Assembly (NCBI RefSeq): GCF_001517425.1
Contig: NZ_FBWL01000165.1
Coordinates: forward strand, 53,266-117,265
DNA: 64,000 nucleotides
Reading direction: 5' to 3'
Source: Clostridium sp. C105KSO13
Lineage (GTDB): Bacteria > Bacillota > Clostridia > Lachnospirales > Lachnospiraceae
The position numbers and the translations under genes are program-made. A model generated the notes under the pieces. It saw nothing but the letters and a program-made list of their open reading frames with translations, was not told the origin of the DNA and did not search any database. This document shows, piece by piece, positions 60,381 to 64,000 of this stretch; position 1 is the first letter of the stretch, and each line of letters begins with the position of its first letter.

Positions 60381-62768
60381 TTATACTCTGGATTCTATAA
60401 GATATTTCCCATAATCCTTCTGCAGCAGCATCTGCTCAGATCTGGGCATTGAGATCCCCAGGGTTTCTCTAAGCACATCTTCAATAGTCTCCACCGGTAT
60501 AATTGTTATTTGGTCTTTTACCTCCTCCGGTACATCCCTTAAATCCCCTATGTTTTCATTCGGGATCAATGCTCTGGTAATACCGGCCCTCTGTGCTGCC
60601 AGAAGTTTTTCTTTCAAACCTCCGATAGGCATAACCACACCTCTTAGTGTTATCTCCCCGGTCATCGCAAGTTTTGGATCTACTTTGATGCCGGTAACCA
60701 GTGATGCAAGGGCTGTAAATAGTGCAATCCCCGCAGACGGTCCGTCTTTTGGCACTGCCCCTGAGGGAACATGGATATGAAGATCCCTTTCCTTAAAATT
60801 AATAGCATTCAGCGGTAATCTGGATTTCAGCAGACTTAAGGAAATCTCTGCAGATTCTTTCATTACATCGCCCAGTTTCCCGGTCATCAGGACTTGTCCG
60901 CTTCCCGGCATGCTGGTTGCCTCTATAAAGAGGATTTCACCGCCAACCGGTGTCCAGGCCAGCCCTGTAACTACTCCCGGCGGATTGTCCATCTGCGCCA
61001 CTTCATGCCGTGACACCCTGTGGCCGAGGATATCCTCCAATTGATCTGCCTCTACAGGATAAAGAGGCTCCCCCTTTTTGGATACAATTTCCGCAGAAGC
61101 TACTCTCGCAATGGCTGCCAGCTGCTTCTTTAATCCTCTGACTCCTGCCTCCATTGTATAGTCACTGATGATCTTTCTTATTACATTATCCGGAATCACA
61201 AGCTGCTCGCCAGTTAGCCCGTGCTCCTCAAGAACCAGCGGATACAGGTGTTCTTTTGCGATGTGGAACTTCTCCTCACTGGTATAACTGGAAATCTGTA
61301 TGATCTCCATACGATCCAACAGAGGTTCCGGTATTGTATCCAGCGAATTTGCTGTAGCAATGAAGAATACATCGGAAAGATCATAAGGCTGATCCAGGTA
61401 GTGGTCTGTAAACGTATTATTCTGCTCCGGATCTAATACCTCCAGTAAAGCACTTGCCGGATCTCCGCTGAAACCACCTGTCATCAGTTTGTCTACCTCG
61501 TCCAGCACCATAACCGGATTGGTGACTCCCGCTTTCTTAATGCTCTGAAGAATCCTACCGGGCATTGCCCCGATATAGGTTCTTCTGTGTCCGCGGATCT
61601 CAGCCTCGTCTCTTATACCGCCAAGGCTAAGACGAATGTATTTTCTCCCCAGTGCTTCTGCAATGCTCTTGCCAAGACTGGTCTTTCCTGTTCCCGGAGG
61701 GCCTATCAGCAAGAGAATGGAACCTTTCTTATCCTTCTTAAGCTGCATAACTGCCAGATGCTGTAGAATCCTGTCCTTTACCTTATCCAGGCCATAATGC
61801 TGGCCATCCAAAATACGCCTCGCTTCTATAAGGTCAATAGGCTTATCTTCTATCTTCTTCCAGGGAAGCGAAACCAGAAGATCCAGATAATTGCGTATGA
61901 CATTGTATTCAGCGCCATTAGGCCCTTGAGCCTGAAGCTTATCCAGCTCTTCCAGGGCTGCTTCCTTAATATCTTCCGGCATCCCGGCCGCTTCTATTTT
62001 GCCTGCATATTCCTCGTCTTTCTTTCCATGTCCTTCTTTGCCTTCATTGAGTTCTTCCTGAATTGCCTTCAGCTGCTCCCTCAAGACCTGTTCTCTGTAA
62101 CGTTTATTCGCCTTATCCGAAAATCTCTCTGCCATTTGAATCTGCAGTCCAATTGCCTCCTTCTGTTTCAGAAGATAATCCATAAAGCGCAGGCTTCTCT
62201 CTTTCATAGATGGATCAGCGATTAATTCATAGATTTCTTCATTGGAAATCTGCATAAACCGGGATAAATATACAATGAGTGAATTTAAATCACTGAAGCT
62301 TTCAGCTACGGCGATATAGCGCTTTCCATCCGGAAATCTCTCGCTGATTTCTCTCGTAATCTGCTGCATATATAATATCATATCTTTTTGACTTTTCTCG
62401 TCCATATCCTCAACATCGGAACTTGTTTCAAACTGTGCATAAATATAGCTGTGTTCAATGTTCAGTTCCCTTACTTCCACTCTGTCCAGTACCTTTATGG
62501 TAAGCTGATATCCTTTCTCGACTTCCTGTGCATCTTCAATTTCAAATGTAACTCCAACCTTGTAGAAATCGTCCGCCGAAACCTTCTCTCTTGCAAAGTT
62601 TTGTTTCATGGGCAATGCAATATTTTCTATTGTCTCGTCTTCCAGATATTTCATCTGGCTTTCGCTCAGGTCGCTGACACCAATCTTGGTTACCGCACCC
62701 GGCAGCAATACTATATTTGATATTGGAATGACAATTCCGCTTCTTATAGCTTTTTCTAAATTCATCAT
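60381..62768 (-). CDS. lon: ATP-dependent Lon protease
   Basis: A 795-residue cytosolic serine protease: N-terminal substrate-binding domain (IPISNIVLLPGAV), coiled-coil middle (REQVLREQLKAIQEEL), AAA+ module with GPPGTGKTS, VLDEVDKL and sensor NSLDTIP, and the proteolytic domain with Ser in KDGPSAGIALFTA and Lys in IGGLKEKLLAAQRAG. It degrades misfolded and regulatory proteins. I use the ATG at 62768 with AAGGA at 11 bp; a GTG at 62777 is too near. An 18-bp repeat shared with the TetR gene's promoter lies 37 bp upstream, so TetR control is likely, and the heat-shock-type control usual for lon is not evident. Confidence 0.96.
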   Translation of the reverse strand: MMNLEKAIRSGIVIPISNIVLLPGAVTKIGVSDLSESQMKYLEDETIENIALPMKQNFAREKVSADDFYKVGVTFEIEDAQEVEKGYQLTIKVLDRVEVRELNIEHSYIYAQFETSSDVEDMDEKSQKDMILYMQQITREISERFPDGKRYIAVAESFSDLNSLIVYLSRFMQISNEEIYELIADPSMKERSLRFMDYLLKQKEAIGLQIQMAERFSDKANKRYREQVLREQLKAIQEELNEGKEGHGKKDEEYAGKIEAAGMPEDIKEAALEELDKLQAQGPNGAEYNVIRNYLDLLVSLPWKKIEDKPIDLIEARRILDGQHYGLDKVKDRILQHLAVMQLKKDKKGSILLLIGPPGTGKTSLGKSIAEALGRKYIRLSLGGIRDEAEIRGHRRTYIGAMPGRILQSIKKAGVTNPVMVLDEVDKLMTGGFSGDPASALLEVLDPEQNNTFTDHYLDQPYDLSDVFFIATANSLDTIPEPLLDRMEIIQISSYTSEEKFHIAKEHLYPLVLEEHGLTGEQLVIPDNVIRKIISDYTMEAGVRGLKKQLAAIARVASAEIVSKKGEPLYPVEADQLEDILGHRVSRHEVAQMDNPPGVVTGLAWTPVGGEILFIEATSMPGSGQVLMTGKLGDVMKESAEISLSLLKSRLPLNAINFKERDLHIHVPSGAVPKDGPSAGIALFTALASLVTGIKVDPKLAMTGEITLRGVVMPIGGLKEKLLAAQRAGITRALIPNENIGDLRDVPEEVKDQITIIPVETIEDVLRETLGISMPRSEQMLLQKDYGKYLIESRV

Positions 62769-62804
62769 ATAAATCACGTTCCTTTCTATTTTATAATCTA
62801 TTCA

Positions 62805-62822
62805 TAAGTGAATGTTCATTTA
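62805..62822. promoter_or_regulatory. TetR operator upstream of lon
   Basis: TAAGTGAATGTTCATTTA matches the reverse complement of the site at 63480-63497 in 17 of 18 positions and has the TGAATG...CATTTA dyad typical of TetR regulators. Confidence 0.75.
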
Positions 62823-62888
62823 ACCAGCAGTAAAACAATTGCGAGATCATTTGTGAACTGCAATTCTCACTTTTAAATCTCGCTAAAA

Positions 62889-63455
62889 CTACTTCATCAA
62901 CAATGCTTCCTGAACAATGTGAATAAACTCCTTTAACAGCACCTCTTTTTCTTTCTCACTTTTGCAATGATCCACTGCAATTGACTTTATCGGAGAAAAG
63001 ATGAGTGCCACCAGATTGTCATTACTGTAATCCTTAATTATCCGATCTGCCTTCATACTTAAAATCAGGTCGTTTACCTTGCACATTCCCTGCCTCTTCT
63101 CGCAGTTGTTTGCAAGGGACGGACAGCTGGAAAACTGCTCCAGAAAGCTGAAAATTTCTTTATTTTCCCTAATGTAATCATAATAACTGGTGATCAGATT
63201 TTCAATCAATTGCCGACCCTGCATCCGGCGGTTGATGCCGTCCAGCAGATGACTGAAAATATCTTCCGAGTATTCATTGTATATATCCTGGAGCATAACC
63301 TCCTTATTTTCAAAATATATATACACTGTTGCGGGAGAAACTCCGGCTCTCTTTGCGATTTTTGAGATAGAGGTGCCATGAAAGCCTTCTTCCAGTATTA
63401 ACTTTACGACTGCCTTCTTTATGCTCTCTTCTTTTCCATCATCCTTCTTACGCAT
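62889..63455 (-). CDS. TetR-family transcriptional repressor
   Basis: A 188-residue regulator with N-terminal helix-turn-helix (AVVKLILEEGFHGTSISKIAKRAGVSPATVYIYFENKE) in the standard TetR form, split here by no gap, and a helical ligand domain (LISFLEQFSSCPSLANNC-type region). The ATG at 63455 has GAGG 8 bp upstream; the ATG at 63461 is only 2 bp from it. Matching sites before this gene and before lon suggest that it represses both. Its ligand is unknown. Confidence 0.9.
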   Translation of the reverse strand: MRKKDDGKEESIKKAVVKLILEEGFHGTSISKIAKRAGVSPATVYIYFENKEVMLQDIYNEYSEDIFSHLLDGINRRMQGRQLIENLITSYYDYIRENKEIFSFLEQFSSCPSLANNCEKRQGMCKVNDLILSMKADRIIKDYSNDNLVALIFSPIKSIAVDHCKSEKEKEVLLKEFIHIVQEALLMK

Positions 63456-63479
63456 ATTCATCACCTCGTAACTATATAA

Positions 63480-63497
63480 TAAATGAGCATTCACTTA
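63480..63497. promoter_or_regulatory. TetR operator at its own promoter
   Basis: TAAATGAGCATTCACTTA lies 25 bp upstream of the TetR start and is the inverted counterpart of the site before lon (one mismatch). Confidence 0.75.
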
Positions 63498-63523
63498 TTG
63501 TCAATTAAATTTTTATAAACAAA

Positions 63524-63566
63524 AAGAAGCGGTTCTGCTCTCATATCTGAGCAGAACCAGCTTCCT
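63524..63566 (-). terminator. Terminator of a minus-strand unit at the right edge
   Basis: The stem GAAGCTGGTTCTGCTC / GAGCAGAACCGCTTC is followed by TTTTTGTTT on the minus strand. It ends transcription of the small remnants at 63567-63920 before the TetR gene. Confidence 0.75.
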
Positions 63567-63768
63567 TTATTGCTGTATATGGTTATGCACATAATCCCAT
63601 TTGCCGCTATCAAAATATATTATCTGCTCCTTTGGAACATCCAGTACGTACACAACCGTTCCTGGTATAGGCCTGAGACAATTTTCGGCACTCATAGAGC
63701 TCCCGATGGGGCCCTGGGAGGGTTTTGTCATTTTGCCGGCTATACAGCCTTACCGTTTTGCCACTCAT
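63567..63768 (-). pseudogene. Small gene or remnant in two frames
   Basis: An ATG at 63768 with AAAGGAG starts MSGKTVRLYSRQNDKTL in one frame. A second frame, from an ATG at 63695 to 63567, gives 42 residues with protein-like content (PGTVVYVLDVPKEQIIYFDS, GKWDYVHNHIQQ). They look like the two ends of one short gene that lost its middle. I do not recognise the family with confidence. Confidence 0.4.
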
Positions 63769-63795
63769 AGTTTCTCCTTTCGTCATGGCTTTAAT

Positions 63796-63920
63796 TTAAT
63801 CAGAACTTCCTGCTTTCTTCTTTTTATTTCGCAGATCCTTCATATTTTTTCGCAGCATAAATATAATAAGGATTGTAAGTGCTTCAAAAGATAGCGTCGT
63901 GTAATCTCCATGCAGATCCT
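63796..63920 (-). pseudogene. C-terminal end of a membrane protein cut by the IS element
   Basis: The frame reads LTILIIFMLRKN (a membrane segment) then a basic tail MKDLRNKKKKAGSSD and stops at 63796. It is open up to about 63920, where the presumed IS66 end begins, with no start codon of its own. Confidence 0.4.
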
Positions 63921-64000
63921 GTAAAATTAACCTAAAATGTCTTTAGGAGGTTATACAATGGATCAAGGTAATAGAGCTTTATGGAAAGAACGGATTCAAG
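63921..64000 (+). mobile_element. Left end of an IS66-family element (continues beyond window)
   Basis: The sequence from GTAAAATTAACC (63921) has the GTAA-type end common in IS66 elements and is followed within 40 bp by the tnpA start. The exact boundary and target duplication cannot be checked without the other end. Confidence 0.55.
63958..64000 (+). CDS. tnpA: IS66 accessory protein TnpA, N-terminus only
   Basis: Only 14 residues are in the window (MDQGNRALWKERIQ). They resemble the start of IS66 TnpA, which usually reads xxWxxRIxE...SGxSxxxWCxxN. TTAGGAGG stands 6 bp before the ATG at 63958. It is one of the helper genes read before tnpB and the tnpC transposase. Confidence 0.6.
   Translation, partial: MDQGNRALWKERIQ

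Noticed and set aside
62889..63455. TetR gene and lon as part of the iron-siderophore unit
   Set aside because: They are on the opposite strand, have their own shared operator and lack an iron-type box.
1..64000. CRISPR arrays, tRNA or rRNA genes, prophage
   Set aside because: No regularly spaced repeats, no cloverleaf-like gene and no phage structural genes were noticed; only one IS element end is seen.

Overview
The window looks like the chromosome of a gut Firmicute of the class Clostridia, most likely a Lachnospiraceae (Blautia / Ruminococcus gnavus / Clostridium phytofermentans type). The evidence is the moderate-to-low GC content, strong AGGAGG ribosome binding sites, many YesM/YesN-type sensor kinase and AraC-regulator pairs next to sugar ABC importers, and a glycyl-radical propanediol microcompartment locus of the kind known in these bacteria. 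The species cannot be fixed from the sequence alone.

Left part, 1-13.9 kb. A LacI regulator (cut by the window edge) and a class II ketose-bisphosphate aldolase lie behind a perfect 20-bp operator. Next come L-rhamnose mutarotase and a four-gene ABC importer, probably for L-rhamnose, with a divergent response regulator and histidine kinase. An L-fucose/L-arabinose-isomerase-like enzyme with a divergent AraC regulator follows.

Core, 13.1-30.5 kb. About seventeen co-directional genes (minus strand) encode a bacterial microcompartment (BMC) for L-rhamnose/L-fucose breakdown without vitamin B12. In transcription order they are: glycyl-radical propanediol dehydratase, its radical-SAM activase, PduU, PduV, class II fuculose/rhamnulose-phosphate aldolase, a GlcG/PduO-C-like protein, PduP, a zinc alcohol dehydrogenase, four BMC-H shell proteins, PduL, the BMC-P vertex, PduS, PduT and a DeoR repressor. 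rhaA and rhaB lie just upstream. Together they give: rhamnose -> (RhaM, RhaA, RhaB) rhamnulose-1-P -> (aldolase) DHAP + lactaldehyde -> 1,2-propanediol -> propanal -> propanol plus propionyl-CoA -> propionyl-P. At least five cargo enzymes carry encapsulation-peptide-like helices.

Middle, 30.6-53.2 kb. This holds a superoxide dismutase; a galactose-type ABC importer (mglBAC) with a two-component system and two extra sugar-binding proteins; phosphoglucomutase; a ferredoxin-nitroreductase; a small ferredoxin; and a DUF3298 protein. A GH32-like glycosidase follows with an RbsABC-type importer and an unusual LacI regulator carrying a second sugar-binding domain.

Right part, 45.1-46.0 kb and 53.4-60.2 kb, is a zone of gene decay. 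An SGNH hydrolase and an extradiol dioxygenase are both cut at one junction. An SNF2 helicase and a SWIM protein are frameshifted. A siderophore ABC locus has a nonsense codon and an internal deletion. Beyond it lie an intact Lon protease and a TetR regulator that share an operator, then gene remnants and the start of an IS66-family element at the right edge. I saw no tRNA, rRNA or CRISPR array.
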